Part shown: piece by piece, positions 11,100 to 24,209 of the stretch
Layout: each line of letters starts with the position of its first letter
Position numbering within the stretch: position 1 is the stretch's first letter
Origin: Dipteronia dyeriana
Taxonomy: Eukaryota > Streptophyta > Magnoliopsida > Sapindales > Sapindaceae
Reading direction: 5' to 3'
Length of the DNA stretch: 64,000 bases
Assembly (NCBI GenBank): GCA_032871835.1
Contig: CM065295.1
Span: forward strand, 65,345,687 to 65,409,686
Notes under the pieces: generated by a model
Database searches by the model: none
Told to the model about the DNA's origin: nothing
The model's input: only the letters and a program-made list of their open reading frames with translations
Translations under genes and position numbers: made by a program

Positions 11100-12170
11100 A
11101 ATATATCTAAACTTATCTTGATTTGATGGGATACCTTTAAGGTTATCTTCATTAGCATGGCTTTCCTCAACTGTTTCTTTTTCCTTCTATACTTCAACCT
11201 CCAAAGGTTGATCCTTTATAAGGGTTCACTCATCATCAGCTTCATCATCATCTACAAACACCTTCAGTTGATTACATTACTCCTAAACTCAAATGTCTTT
11301 CTCTAGGTCCTAAGTGTCGATCTCCCTATGAACATACTCCTGCATGAGTTTACGCTGTGACTTGATCACAGCCTCGTCAATAACTTTGTCTAGATTTTCC
11401 TATGTTGCTGCCAAGTTTGCATCTGTATGGGATACCCTTTCTTCACTAAGATTTTGAGCCTCATTCAATCGAAATACCTCCTTCTAAACTTCAAATAGCT
11501 TGATTGACACCTCCTTCGACACCCTTTTTGTATCAACCTTAGAAGACTTAGCATCTTCAAGCTCTTTCTTCAACTTCAAATTAGAGTTAGTCAGACTGGT
11601 CACTTTTTAACATAGGACTTGAGATCCATTTTAAAAAATAGCTGAGACTGGAAAGCCTATAGAAAAAAAATTAGTACAACTAGAAATGAAAGATATACCT
11701 AAAAAAAAGCATAGTCAATTACCTAAAAAACGTCGACTAGTCCTCAGTCGACAACACGAAACGAACCCATTTATGACAAACGAGCATCATCTTCTGTAAA
11801 TAGCAGATGATCAGCGTGTTTTATCACATCACTAGCGTTCGAGTAAGTTAAAACTCTAGATGAAAATTTGATCTGGATCGAGTCGACCAAGCCCTCTTCT
11901 TCTAGTCGAGGATGTTTCCTAGACTGTTTCCTAGGAGTAGCCTTACCTTGTTCAATCACACAAAGGGGAATCTTTTCAGTCGACATATCGACCCGCATAA
12001 CAGATGAGCTAGCAGCTTTCTTCCCTCTCTTCTTATCCAACCTATCCATCTGACGATTTAGGGCTTCCTCAGAGAAGAGTAGTTTCAATCTCAACATCGA
12101 TTTTGTCACGAAAGCTCTCTTGATGTTAGTAATGGGTTCGAGAAAATGAGTTCCACACAAGATATTGAAC
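11100..12170 (-). pseudogene. Decayed gypsy-type gag, coiled-coil C-terminal part
   Basis: On the minus strand a 129-codon frame (11,771-12,160) carries a basic stretch (LDKKRGKKAASSS). Below it, after stops, the reading continues with a heptad-like segment (LKLKKELEDAKSSKV at about 11,540-11,585), then MQEYVHREIDT and an acidic tail (FVDDDEADDE at about 11,235-11,260). Basic linker, coiled coil and acidic C-terminus are the usual order in plant gypsy-type gag-like proteins. Several stops break the frame. The family call rests on architecture rather than a diagnostic motif. Confidence 0.4.
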
Positions 12171-12194
12171 CCACATCTTACCCAAGCATATGTA

Positions 12195-12490
12195 ACTAAG
12201 AAATGTTTTGGTTGAACTTTTGAGAAACCCCTATTGGTAAAGATTATAAATAAATGTTTTGAAAAAAAAAATATAGATGTTTGGTTGGTATACTTTTTTA
12301 AAAAAAATATCTATTTTGAGAAGCACCTCTCCTTAAGATTTTGCCTAGTAAAAGTTTATAATTTACTAGTCTCTACTCAGTTTAAAATAGACAATCTCTA
12401 AAGCCCAACAAAACAACTTTAAGAAATTCAAATAGATGTTTATAGACTTTTAGAGACAGTAGAAAGCCCAACCAAACAAGTACTAAGTCT
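12195..12490. mobile_element. Candidate short TIR element
   Basis: The left end has TGTTTTGGTTGAACTTTTGA (from about 12,208) and the right end has AGAAAGCCCAACCAAAC (ending about 12,477), which are roughly inverse complements. Flanking words TAACTAAG and GTACTAAG agree at 6 of 8 positions and could be a worn 8-bp target duplication. This is weaker than the other TIR elements in the window. Confidence 0.35.
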
Positions 12491-13378
12491 TTGAAGGGAG
12501 GGTAGGGATTACCTAACCGTGTAAAGGTTGCACGTCTCTACAAACAACTCGACCTGAGGTTTTCTTCACTAAGTAGCTTTTTCCAACTTCACTCATTGGG
12601 ATCGATTGCAAGAATCCTCTAAGATCTTTTGACATCGTCTCTCCTTTGAATTGATTTGGCTTTACCAATTAAACCTTCTTGACGCATCGAAAAGAAGGTA
12701 TAACTCAACAATCAAGAATTAGAACAACCTCACTGAATAATTACTAACAAACACCAACTAGCAGTGTTTCAGGTCGATGTAACACCCTTGACTAGTTCTG
12801 CTTGAGCAAAGAAGAATTTCGATTTCTAATTTGGATGGTTAGTGGTTAATTGGGTAATGAGGTGACCACGAGTTGGGTGAGTAACGATCAGATACCTGCT
12901 ATAGTCGGCATTGTTCTCTTTATGTGATAATTGTACATGAGGTTTTCAAAGGAAAACTCCAATCCTTCTCTCTCGACCAAGACCTTTATAGACAAAAGAA
13001 TCATCTAACCATTAGACATCAGCTGGTTAAAGGCAATGTCGAAATAATTTAGTAACTTTCGAGCAAGAGGTGGTATGGGAAATCGAGGCCAGAGTTTAAA
13101 AGGGAGCAAGTAGAAACAGGTCAACCTCGCGATCAACTAATCGGATCGTTCGAAAGACTTGGTTGGACGCAACTTTATCAACTCTGGCATTCCAAACTGG
13201 AACTGGAACTGGAACATCCTTACTTCTAAAGAAGTAAGCTTAGACTCTAGGTTGTCGATCAAGAATCTGGAAGCCTCGTCCCATAAGTCGAAGGACATTC
13301 AACATTCAAGAGTTATGGAATTTTACTTCTTACAACTTGAGGTTCAGGAGCAAAACTCTAACATCTCCAACTCGAAGA
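12491..13378. other. Gypsy-like non-coding interior, left part
   Basis: Sequence rich in TCGA and TCGACC words resembling the DNA at 16,832-18,090 and 21,409-22,060. No conserved protein was found. With the two hAT elements removed, these pieces read as one older retroelement remnant. Confidence 0.35.
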
Positions 13379-16300
13379 TCGTTAGGTAGACATGTTGTCA
13401 GTTCCGATTCTGATTCGGTTCCGATTTAGAATCGACAGTTCTGTTTCTAGGGGAACCGAAACAGGCCTTTACTGATTTCGGTGGCAGTTTTGAAATTGGC
13501 GATTTTGATTTCAGTTCGGTCGGTTCGTTCTTATTTTTTCTTCATTTTTTGTTCAATAAAAAATATTACATATGTAAAATTGTGAATGCATGTTATTGGG
13601 TCACCTAAAAAAAAATAACTAAAAAAAATGACAAATTAAAAATTTTAATAAAACTATAAAAAATGTAAAATTGGACTTGCACTTAATTTTTACCACGTTT
13701 AAGTTGCTTATGTATCCTCTTGGAGTCTTGGGGTTTAGACTTTAGAGGAATCAAAAGCCATGTAGTTCTTTTACATTTTATTGCAAGTTGAGTGATGACA
13801 TGGAGTCATGGACTAAACGTTGTTCTGATCATTCGTTCTACTTCCAACGTTAGGTTGGTCATCTTTGAAGAAATTGTAGGTTCCTCTTGATCGATTTCTT
13901 GTTGTCTATATTTTGCCTTCGTCCATTCATCAACACAAGCTTGAATCTGAATTGATTTTAGACTTAAAAGCAAACGTCTGGAGTCTAAAATATTTCCACC
14001 AGTGCTGAACTGTTGTTCCACCGCCACCGTAGAAACTAGTATTGAAAGAATTTGTTTGGCTATCATAGCCAAGATTGGAAAGTACCTTCATACTCATTCC
14101 ACCAGTGTAGGATATCAAATTTTTGATCTTGAGTGTCTCCTATAAACTCAAAAAAGGTACCTAAATAAGATTCAAACTCGGAATACGTGTTGGAGCTTGA
14201 TGAAGAAAAACCTCGAAAGTTTTTAGTTTTTCTGGATAACAGATTATACCCTAAACTCATAAATCTGGAGGATGATGAGGACTGAGATACATGTAGAGTT
14301 TGTGGAACATCTATGTTTAATGATAAACTCTAAGATATTCAACATATAACTCATACAATAATGTCTTAACTCTATCACAACACTCATCAACATCATACTC
14401 TATTTAAACCTTGTTCATAATAAGCAAATAGATAATCATACAAACTTTCTAATCTACAACATGGATCAAAACACATGGCAATCAAATAAATATTTGGAAA
14501 CTCCTTACAGTATTCTAACCATTTAGTCTTCATAGCAGTAACGGACTCCACCAATTGTGGGTCGTTTTCATAATAAGCTAAGGCACTGGCAATAATAAGA
14601 CTCTCAATAATAAATAAATTAGTTATAGGATAATAAGCACCAGATAAATTGTTAGTAGCAGTATAAAAGACTTTTAACAAACCACAAACATTGTTACAAA
14701 TATCCCAATGACTTTGATAAAGATTAATATGACTAACATTATATTGAATAAAAGTAACTAATAAATCTCTATAATCATAACTTCTAGCATGCAATTTATA
14801 TATAGCATTCCAACGTGTTGGAACATCACAAGGAAATCTAACTATACGCCTACCATTTTGTTTACAATATGTTGTCCATGCTTTCATTACAGAAGGATGT
14901 CTCCACAAATAATAGAGGGCATCTTTAATAGGTTGAATAAACTGTTGTAGAGTTTCTAATCTTTTTTGAACACTTGGCATGCACATCGTTGATGAAAAAA
15001 TGTACCACCAAGATAAGGTCTGTATAACTCAATTAAAGCAGACACAACAGCAGTATTGTTAGAAGCATTATCACAACCAATTGTAAAAGTTTTTTTTTCA
15101 ATATATACTTTATAAAAATAATTCTAAAATGTCTAAAAATGTTAGCAGTAGTGTGTGTGTCTCATCAAAAACTTTAAATGCAAGAATTCTTTTTTGGAGA
15201 GTCCATGCTTTATCCATATAATGGCAAGTGACACATAAGTATGAATACATTATCCAATGGTCACTTCATATGTCGGTACATACAGAAACACGACCATTAT
15301 ATTTTTAAAAATATTCTAACTTTCTTTTTTCTGTCATAAATTTTTTCAAGTGTTTCTGTGAGCGTGGCTCTTGGAACCCGACATGCAGCGGGATTTAATG
15401 CTCGTTTATAATAGTTAATAAAACCAACTTTTTCACCAAAACTAAATGGTAAGTGTTCTATTGCAACCATTCTAGCTAATTCTTCTATATTGTTTTCATC
15501 ACTATATTTAAATAATTATTGGATAGGGGTAACGTACCTGCCAAATTGGGATTGTGAACTTAATCTGGCCTCTGCTTCCATATGAGGGTTCGTTATATGC
15601 TTCCGATATGTGCCATATCCTCTAGATTTGTGCCACTTAAATATTTTTTACAGTAATTGCAAACCACTTTAATGGTTCCATCGTCTTACGTAACTTTCTT
15701 CATATTGAGTACGAATATATCAGATTTGACCTTCTTCGATACATTCTCTTTCGAAGGTGGATGAAATTCAAAATATGTAGGTTGTTCAGACATATTTTCT
15801 GATTGGCTTGTGAACTTAAGGATGGAATCAGGTCGATCGGGATTGGGCTAAGAAATTATTAGAGAGGGATGAGATTGATAGGGGTTTAGGCCTAAGTCTT
15901 TAGCATAGACTTGGCGTTGCAGATACTCGTGATAGGCCATGTCATACAACCCTTACCTTTCATCAAAATTGAACCCATCACGACTTCCACTTGCCATTTT
16001 AAAAATTGAATTGTAAAACTCCTTGAATAAAAAAAGTTTAAAAAATTGATGAAAATAAATGGTTCGAAATAAATTTGGTAGAGAATTGGAAACTTAGTAG
16101 TTAGTAATTGCAAATAAAATAAATTAAAAATAAAATAAATAAAATTGGACACTTAGTAAATAGTAATTGCAAATAAAATTGCAAATAAAATAAATTGGAA
16201 ACTTAATTGCAAATAAAATAAATTAGAAGCTTAATTGCAAATAAAATTAATTAGAAATAAAATTAATTGCAAATAAATGAAATTGGAAACTTAGTAATTC

Positions 16301-16831
16301 CAAAATAAACACAAATAAAATAAATTGGAACTTAGTAATTGAGAGAGAATTGAAAACTTGAAGAGTTAGAGATTTGGAGAATTTAGACTTGAGAGAGAAA
16401 AGAGAATTAGAGAGAATTGGGAGGAAATTAGAGTGAGGAGAAATGAAGGTAGGGGTATTTATAGAAAACAAAAAAAAAATTGAAACTGTAAACGTTGGAG
16501 GCCCAATGGCCTGCTGACATCAGCAGTCCGTTGGGCCTCTAACGGTTCAGCCCACAAATTTAAAAAAAATAGTGGAACCACTCGGTTCAAACAGAACCAG
16601 AACCGGTGGTTCCAGTCCGGTTCGAACCGGACAGTTCCAGTCCCGTTCGAACCGAACGGTTCCACCAAAAATATAACAGGAATCGGAATCGTCACTGTAG
16701 CGAATTCGGTTCGATTCTGGAACCAGAACCAGAAAACACGGTTCGGTACCGGTTTTTACTGTCCCGATATCGATTCGGTTCCAGTTTGGTTCCGCGGTTC
16801 GAACCGAACCTCCGCCATATCTATTGTTAGG
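13379..16831 (-). mobile_element. hAT transposon A with 8-bp target duplication
   Basis: The element spans 13,387-16,823 (3,437 bp). The termini TAGACATG and CATATCTA are inverted repeats with one mismatch. Flanks TCGTTAGG (13,379-13,386) and TTGTTAGG (16,824-16,831) are a 7/8 target duplication. Both ends are packed with GGTTC/GAACC words, the subterminal repeats expected of hAT elements. It carries a transposase pseudogene on the minus strand and shares its transposase and 3' region with hAT element B. Confidence 0.9.
13806..15995 (-). pseudogene. hAT transposase (BED zinc finger type), broken
   Basis: A start MASGSRDGF lies at about 15,995. A BED-like zinc finger follows near 15,650-15,700 (VVCNYC, with the downstream His region decayed). 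The best preserved part is a 197-codon frame (14,393-14,986) with VPTRWNAIYKL and NLSGAYYPITNLF, the conserved core of RICESLEEPER-like hAT transposases. The C-terminal dimerisation region (DILHWWNEYE, then STVAVEQQFSTGGNILDSRR) is split between two frames at 13,806-14,260. Many stops and frameshifts separate these pieces, so the element cannot make transposase. Confidence 0.85.
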
Positions 16832-17933
16832 GTGACCCGCAAGGGTCACACCTACTAAATTATCTAATTCAAACCCTGAATCGAGCTCGAAGAGATCGAT
16901 ATTGCTTGGATTGTTTTGATAGTCATCAATCATCTTCTCCATGATGGGTTCAACGAGTAATCGCTTTGACTCAACATAGCTTCATATGTTGTTGAACAGA
17001 AAAACCTAGTTTAGCATGAAAGAGCGATTGACCTATTCCGATGGGAGCGATCAAGACATCAAGTATCGACTATCTGAACCCTAGTTAAGGTCTATGTTAA
17101 AGTCAAAGGTCAACAGCCTATGTCGAACACCTATTCTATTTCCTATAAACACATTTATAAGGGAAATCCACATGCAACCAAATCAAAAGGTATGTATTTG
17201 ACACTATTCATTGAAAGCTAAATCAAGAATACGAAGAACATGCAAAAGAAATAAAGATTTTCCCGAAAAACAAACAAGATTCATTGTAAAAAGATGGAAA
17301 AACCATAGAAGATCAAGTAACACAAAAACAAAAAGAAAGTTGTGTAAACTTACTAGAAAAGAACATATGAAATGAAGGAAAATTTTGGTTTGGATATTGA
17401 GCACCACGACCACTGTTCTTCTTCTCTAAAGCAAGGTCTTTATTAAACTAAATGGGACGAAAATGAGAAGTTACATAAAAAAAATCATCATGAGACATGT
17501 GTTGCTCTACCATAGGACACGTCGTATCAAACTGATGTCACTTGAAAAGACCCTTACCTCCTTAAAAACCCAAGAGGCGCCAGTTCGAAATTTGAAACAA
17601 TTCTAATCACTTCAACAAACGTGCCAATTATTACCCTTACCACGTCAACGTTAGGGAAGCCCCATCTTGATAATTATCAAGTGCAGCTCATGAACCTTAC
17701 ATTCAAGGTCGATATAGAATGTCAACTGAACTCTGGTATTCAACTTGAGATATCAACCATTGACAAACGAAATTATTACATTAGGATAATGTTTGCTTGA
17801 AGCATGACTCCACTAAGTCAATAAAGACCGATCCAAATACCCATTTCCTCTTCTTATTCGACACCTATAATCGACCTCGTAAACACATCAACTCTCCAAC
17901 TTAAGAGCCTTAAACTCGAAGAGTGGGGAAAAT
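16832..17933 (+). other. Gypsy-like non-coding interior, right part, ending in a polypurine tract
   Basis: No protein is supported. The stretch ends in AAGAGTGGGGAAAAT at 17,919-17,933, an excellent polypurine tract immediately before a TG that starts an LTR-like sequence. That places a plus-oriented retroelement 3' end here. Confidence 0.45.
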
Positions 17934-18082
17934 TGTAGTAGTCAAAAAGCAGGTCTAAGGCCTAATAGTCCGGCCTGCTAGTAGAAAGACTAAAGTATGG
18001 CCCAAAACTCTTATCATATAGTGAAAACCCATGCTGAAGAAGGCCTAAAGCCTGATCCAACCCACCTTAGCAACATGTCATC

Positions 18083-21000
18083 CAGAAACGTAGACATGAC
18101 CACGGTTCGGTTCGAACCGTGGAACCGAACCGTAACCGTATGAAATGAACCGTAACCGTAATCAGAACCGAGGAATCGGTTACGAAACCGAAACCGTAAC
18201 CGTAACCGTAACCGTAACTGGAACCGAGGGGTCGGCGGTTCGGTTCCGGTTTCGGTTCCTTCTCTTGAAAAACCGGCCAGAAACCGGCGGTTCGGTCCTG
18301 GTTCAGGAACCGCCGGTTCCTGGCCTTTATTTTAAAAAAAATTAAAAATTAAAAAAAAAAAACAGCCGTTGGGCTTTAACTGTCTGCTGACCGTTGGGCC
18401 CAACGGCTCAAAAAAAAAATTCTTTTCCCCTTTAATTCTTTATTTTCTATAAATACCCCCCTAATTCATTTCTTATCATACAATTGCTCTCTCAAGTCTC
18501 AACTCTCTCAATTCTCAATTCTCAATTCTCCTAATTCTCTTCAATTATCTTCCAATTAGTCAATTATTTATTTGTTTATATTTAGTGTATTACAATTATT
18601 ATTTTTTTAAATCATTTTAAAATCCTTGTCAACAATTTTTATCTTAATTTTTTTTGAAGAGTTTATTTACAAATTATTTTTTTCGATAGCAAGTGGAAGT
18701 GGAGTAAGAGATATTCCACCAAGGCATTCTGTTTCCAGGACCGGTAAGGGTCGTATGTCGGAGCCGGATCCGGTCCAACCGGATAATATCGGTTTTGATG
18801 ACACCGCTTACCATGAGTTCCGACAACGGCAAGCCTATCTTGAATCTCTAAACTATCCAATCAATCCAAATCCCCCTTTAATAATTTTTGAACCCAATTC
18901 TTGCCAGCCTAGCGCCCCTAGGCCTAGCCCTGGTAATATGACAAGCCAATCAGAAAATATACCCGATTTTGCTGCAGATCCAAATTTTGAAGAGCCGGCA
19001 GAGAAGGATAAGAAGCATCTCAAATCTGATCTATTCGTTCTCCACATGAAGAAAGTTACGAAACCAAATAGAACATGTTGGGCGGTGTGCAATTACTGCC
19101 CTAAAGAATACAAGTGGACTAAATCTGGAGGATATGGCACATATAGGAAGTATATTACGACCAGTCATCCAGCAGAACTTGCCAAGGGGAATGCACAATC
19201 TCAAATTTCCAGGTTTTCTACCTCTGACACTTAATTATTTAAATATAGTGATCAAGCTAATAGAGAAGAATTAGCTAGGATGGTAGCTGTAGAACATTTA
19301 CCTTTTAGTTTTGGTGAAAAAGTTGGTTTTATTAAATATTTTCATAAAGCATTAAATCTTGCTGCATGTCGTGTCCCTAGGACCACTCTCACGCGTACAA
19401 TGTATGATATTTATAAAAAGGAAAAAAGGATTTTAAAAAAATATTTTGCGAACTATATAGGTCGTGTTTCCGTATATGCTGATATATGGGCTGACCATTG
19501 GCGAATGCATTCATACTTAGGTGTAACTTGTCATTATATGGACAAAGCATGGACAATACAAAAAAAGAATTCTTGCATTTAGAGTTTTTGATGATGCACA
19601 TACTGCTGATAATATTTATAAAAATATGAAAATCATTTTTGAAGAGTATAAAATTGAAAGCAAAATTTTTTTCATTTGGTTTTGATAATGCTTCTAATAA
19701 TACAGTAGATATTCCTGCTTTAATTGAATTATGCAAGCCTTATTTTAATAGTAAATTTTTTCATCAAAAATGTGCTTGCTATATTTTAAATTTATACGTT
19801 CAAAAAGGTTTGAAAATTCTTCAAGCTTTTATTAAACCCATTAAAGATGCCCTCTCATATTTGTGGAAACATCCTAATGTTATGAAAGCATGGGTAAGAT
19901 TTTGTAAACAGGCAGGTAGACATCCCATTAGATTTTCTCGTGATGTTCCAACACGTTGAAACTCTACTTATAAATTGCTTTGTGAAAGTTATGAATATAG
20001 GGATTTATTAGTTTCTTTTATGCAATTTAATGTTAGTCAAATCAATCTTTATGCACACCATTGGGATGTTTGTACAAAAATTTATAATTTGTTAAAAGTT
20101 TTTAATAGTGCTACTAACAATTTATCAGGTATTTATTATCCTACTACTCAATTATTTATTATTGAGGGTTGTAATATTGCTGGTGCATTTGCTGACTGTT
20201 CATCTGATATACAATTACAGGCAAGCATTGAAGCTATGAAAAAAAATGGTTAGACTATTATAGAGAGTTTCCAACTATTTACCTGCTTGCGTTGTGTTTT
20301 GACCCACGTTGTAAACTAAATGCATTGACATATTATTCAACTCTTTATTATAAATGTTTAGGTATACAATTAGAAATTAATACTTATTGTGTTGCAATTA
20401 AGATATTATTTTATCAGTTATATGATGAATATCGTAGAATCTATGGTCCATCATTAAACATTAGTGTTCCACAAAATGAAAATATCTCCCAAACTCGATC
20501 TTCTGGAGTGTTGGGGGCAGGGTCTGCACTTTTATCACAAAAGATCAAAAGATTGCGAGGTTCTTCTTCTTCATCATCAAGTCCGATCTCGTATGATGAG
20601 ATAGAAACTTATCATAGTACCAATTTTGAGTTTATAGGAGACGATGATGTGGATAAATTTGATATTTTACATTGGTGGAGAGAACATGAAAAGCACTTCC
20701 CAATCTTGTCTATAATAGCCAAACAGATTCTTGCAACACTGGTTTCTACAGTGGCTGTGGAACAAGAATTTAGCGCTGGTGGAAATATTTTGGACGCAAG
20801 ACGGTCGCTTTTGAGTCCAGAATCAATTCAAGTCCAAGTGTGTGTTGATGATTGGACAAAGGCTGGATATAGACAACAAGAAATTGAGCCAAAAGTTTTT
20901 TATGATTTCTTCGATGATGATCACACCACCGGCGCCGGAACGGATGGCAGCGATTAGTTACAGAATTACAAAATTACATATGTAAAAGACAATAAAATGT

Positions 21001-21408
21001 AAAAGAACTACATGGTATTTGATTCCTCTAAACCCCGAGTCCGAGAGGATACGTAGGCAACTTAATTTTGGTACAAATTAAGTGCAAGACCAATTTTTTA
21101 AATTTTTAGTTTTATACATTTATTTCAATTTATGTATTTAGTATTATTTTTTTAAATTTTAATTTCGGCTTACGGCCTTACACAATAAAATTCATTTACA
21201 AGTTCATATTATTACATGTCTTATGTTTTCGTATTTTTTTTTAAATGAGTATAAATGTATAATAAGGAAAAAAAAAAGAATTGAACCGGCCGAACCGGTG
21301 GAACCGGAACCGGAATCGCGGTTCCACGGTTCCAGTCCCGGCTCTAGCTCCTTCCAGAATAGAAACCGCCGATTCCGAACCGAAACCGGGGTCATGTCTA
21401 CATAAACG
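18083..21408 (+). mobile_element. hAT transposon B with 8-bp target duplication
   Basis: The element spans 18,091-21,400 (3,310 bp). Termini TAGACATGACC and GGTCATGTCTA are perfect inverted repeats of 11 bp. Flanks CAGAAACG (18,083-18,090) and CATAAACG (21,401-21,408) are a 7/8 target duplication. The left subterminal region has at least four tandem CCGTAA hexamers and many AACCG words, and the right end has GGAACCG words. It contains a nearly complete but inactivated transposase gene. Confidence 0.95.
18692..20957 (+). pseudogene. hAT transposase (RICESLEEPER-like), few disabling changes
   Basis: The order is complete. A BED zinc finger comes first (CWAVCNYC, YKWTKSGGYGTY, SHPAE at about 19,075-19,170), then the catalytic-core region (FGFDNASNNT, DVPTRWNSTY with Trp replaced by stop, NLSGIYYPTTQLF). 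The C-terminal dimerisation region follows (KFDILHWWREHE, STVAVEQEFSAGGNILDARR) and the frame ends at 20,957. Disabling changes are few: TAA at 19,232-19,234, slips in poly-A/T runs near 19,560-19,680, TGA at 19,957-19,959, and a slip in the A-run near 20,242. The start is uncertain because the longest frame begins at 18,626. The protein would bind DNA and cut and paste the element in the nucleus. Confidence 0.9.
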
Positions 21409-22010
21409 TAGCCAAATGAGCCATTAAATGGCCTTAGTTACATCCCTATCACATCGACCATTACGTAAATCACAACGCCAAATATAGAACATTATTGTCA
21501 GATTCGTTAGAATCAAAACAGGTAAATAAGGGCCCAAAATCCATTCGCTCGTTTAAATGGGCCAACCGTTGAAAGCTCGAAGTCATCACTATAAATGTTA
21601 GATCCTTTCTTAAAGAAAGGGGTCCTGCTTTTCACAACTCACATATGCAAAAGCTCTAATATCATTGCTCCGCAATTTTCTCCTCTTATTAATTGCCTGT
21701 CACTCGACATCCAAGGTGTCGACCCAGTTCCTCGAACAAGATAGTTGGGTCAGACTTTAACTAAATCCTCAACGATCGGGAAACAATTTTCGTCATCTGC
21801 ATTCTAGCTTCTTCTATTATCAATATCGACCTCAAAATATACGATTCTACGTTCAATACGACATATCGAACTCAGGATTTGCTATCATTTACTCTTAATC
21901 TCAGTTACTTTACCCTTATAATATACTAACTTGAGTGTCGGAGAGTCTTCTCAAAGGACCACCCCCTCCTACGGTTCAAACATCGCTTTGTTTCTTTTCT
22001 TATTTCACAG

Positions 22011-24089
22011 GTTTTCAGTACCCAACTCGACGATTCAAGTAATTTTAGATTCGATTAACCAAAATTATTAATTTATTTATCATAAAGATCGTATATTTAT
22101 AAATATGGATATCGTCACTCATATTATAAATAAGAGTAAATACCACCTTATGGGTCTTACGGGGTTTTGGATTATAAACCTCAATGTTGAGTATCGAATA
22201 AGAGTTATTGAATCATGGTTTTTTGATAAGTCAAATTATCCATTAGATGTGAGGACGGTCCTAAATAACAAAATAACTGGAAGGGCAAAATGGTAATTTA
22301 ATGAAACTTCCAATTATTAGCATTTTATATGAGGAAACACGCTCCACAAAATTGTTAAGATTTTAAATATATTAATTATTAGATTTATTTATTTTATATT
22401 TAAAAGTGTAGTTTTAGCTTTTTACTAGAATAAACATTAATTAATAGACTGGTTCAATTGATTAAGAGTTAATCGGAATTGGATCAAGTCAATTGGAGCA
22501 TGAATTAAAATGGCTTGCCCAATCTTTGCGAAGATGAATGAATTATCTAATTGGATCAAAAGGCCCAAGATTTGGGTTCAAAGGAGCAAGCAAGAGTCCA
22601 ATTGAACTCTTACATATGAGTACGTTCGACTACCCTTGAGAAAGGTGGGTAGAACCCACTTTGATGGACAAGGTGGCCAATAGGCTACCTTTGGTGATCA
22701 AGGTGGGCGGCCACGTTTGGCGAGTTAATCGGTTAAGGTTTTTAAGGAAATTATCAAAAAAAAAAATCTTAATTTCAAGTAGCTTACGATTTTTATAGAA
22801 GTTATCGAATTGGTTCCCATATTTTTCTCAATTGTCAAATTAGTTTCTCCAATTAACTTTCGTTAATCAGTTTTAACTGAATAGGGGTAAAATTATACTT
22901 TAATGTACAATTTTAAATCTAATTACTTGTCCCTTTGTTTTTCTTGTTTGATTTTACAAAAGCATGATATTGGGATTTTTTGGGTGTGAAAGGAACCCAA
23001 TTATGTATGAAAAAATTAGGTTTTTTATTTATTATTATTTTTGGCCAAAATTTCCTTTTTGATTAACCTCTTTGTTTCATTTAGTGATCATTTGTTTTTT
23101 TTTGTCTCAAGATTGAACGGTCTGAATTTTTCTAAAGACTGAATATGAACTGAAATCAGAACCTGAATGACCTGTTTGGTTTATTTTTCTCACATACTGT
23201 TAACATGTTTGTTTTTTAAAAATAAAATTGCCTGAAGATAAATAATTTTATATTTATAACCATACTAATTAAAAGAAGTAATTTAAAATATATATTTTTC
23301 TGCAAACAAATTCAATTTAACAAAAAAAAAACATCAAAGAATATAATTTTTCATGTTCTACAAATAAGATTCAAGTTCAATTTATTATATATATAAAAAA
23401 TCAAGTTATTTTATATGTTATTTATGTTTCTAGCTTATATAATTGAAGAAACCATTTTTTTTTCCCGATTCATATGCACCAAAAAAGAAAGGTTGTTGAT
23501 TATTTTTTTAAAATAGGTTCTTAAATTATATGCACCGGTCCCTATGAGAAATGGTTAGGGTTATGTTTTACTTTCTAAAAGCCAATTAAAATAAGAATAT
23601 GTTAAAAGAAATGTCTTCGTACCATATCAAATTATGATAAATAATCCGGTGATTTGGAATTAAATTAAAAATTGAGATTTTTTATTTTATTTTGTAAGTT
23701 ATATATATATATATAAAGTTGTTTAACTAATTAATAAAAAAAAAAACTTAAATAATTTCAATTCAGACCTATTAAGCTTTAAATGAAAAAAATAAACAAA
23801 ATAAAAGGAGAATTAAAGTACATCTTTATTTTAAAAAAAGGGGATCGATGGACGTACAAAATAACAAATGAGGAGATGTTATCCACCTGTATGTCCATCA
23901 CACCCCATCAGTATTTAAGTCCCTACTCCCTGTCATAAACATTAAACTGTTAAGATTTAAGACGAAATAGACAAAAACAACCTAAATCAACCTTATATTT
24001 TATTTTTCTAAGTTCACATAACATGAAATATTATAAACTAAAATACATCCCACCAATCCGCAAATTATACGAGAGTTTGACCAAAAACG
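22011..24089. other. AT-rich intergenic DNA, no gene seen
   Basis: A 63-codon frame at 22,105-22,296 is unrecognised and probably chance. The stretch 22,440-22,740 is more GC-rich, with GGTGGG/AGGTGGCC words, and may be another LTR remnant. The rest is AT-rich with short poly-A and (TA)n runs. It lies downstream (3') of the UAM/RGP gene. Confidence 0.4.
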
Positions 24090-24209
24090 GATCACCGAAA
24101 AAGGATAAAAAGTTTAAAGATACAGTAACTAAGAAGTATAAATGACTTTGATAACTGTAGTGTAGTCTGTAGGAAAACAAGAGCAGCTGCTGCAGCAAAA
24201 TAAAAAATC

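Larger units (their letters stand above)
17934..22010 (+). mobile_element. Gypsy-type 3' or solo LTR, interrupted by hAT element B
   Basis: The LTR starts TGTAGTAGTC right after the polypurine tract. It resumes after the hAT element at 21,409 and shows a TATA-like CTATAAAT at 21,589 and the U5-like words ACTTGAGTGTCGGAGAGTCT (21,930), often seen near the end of plant gypsy LTRs. The end near 22,010 (TTATTTCACA) is approximate. Without the hAT insertion the LTR would be about 760 bp. A second copy was not found in the window. Confidence 0.5.

Noticed and set aside
17204..17413. 69-codon hydrophobic minus-strand frame
   Set aside because: AT-rich low-complexity translation in retroelement interior, with no supporting motif.
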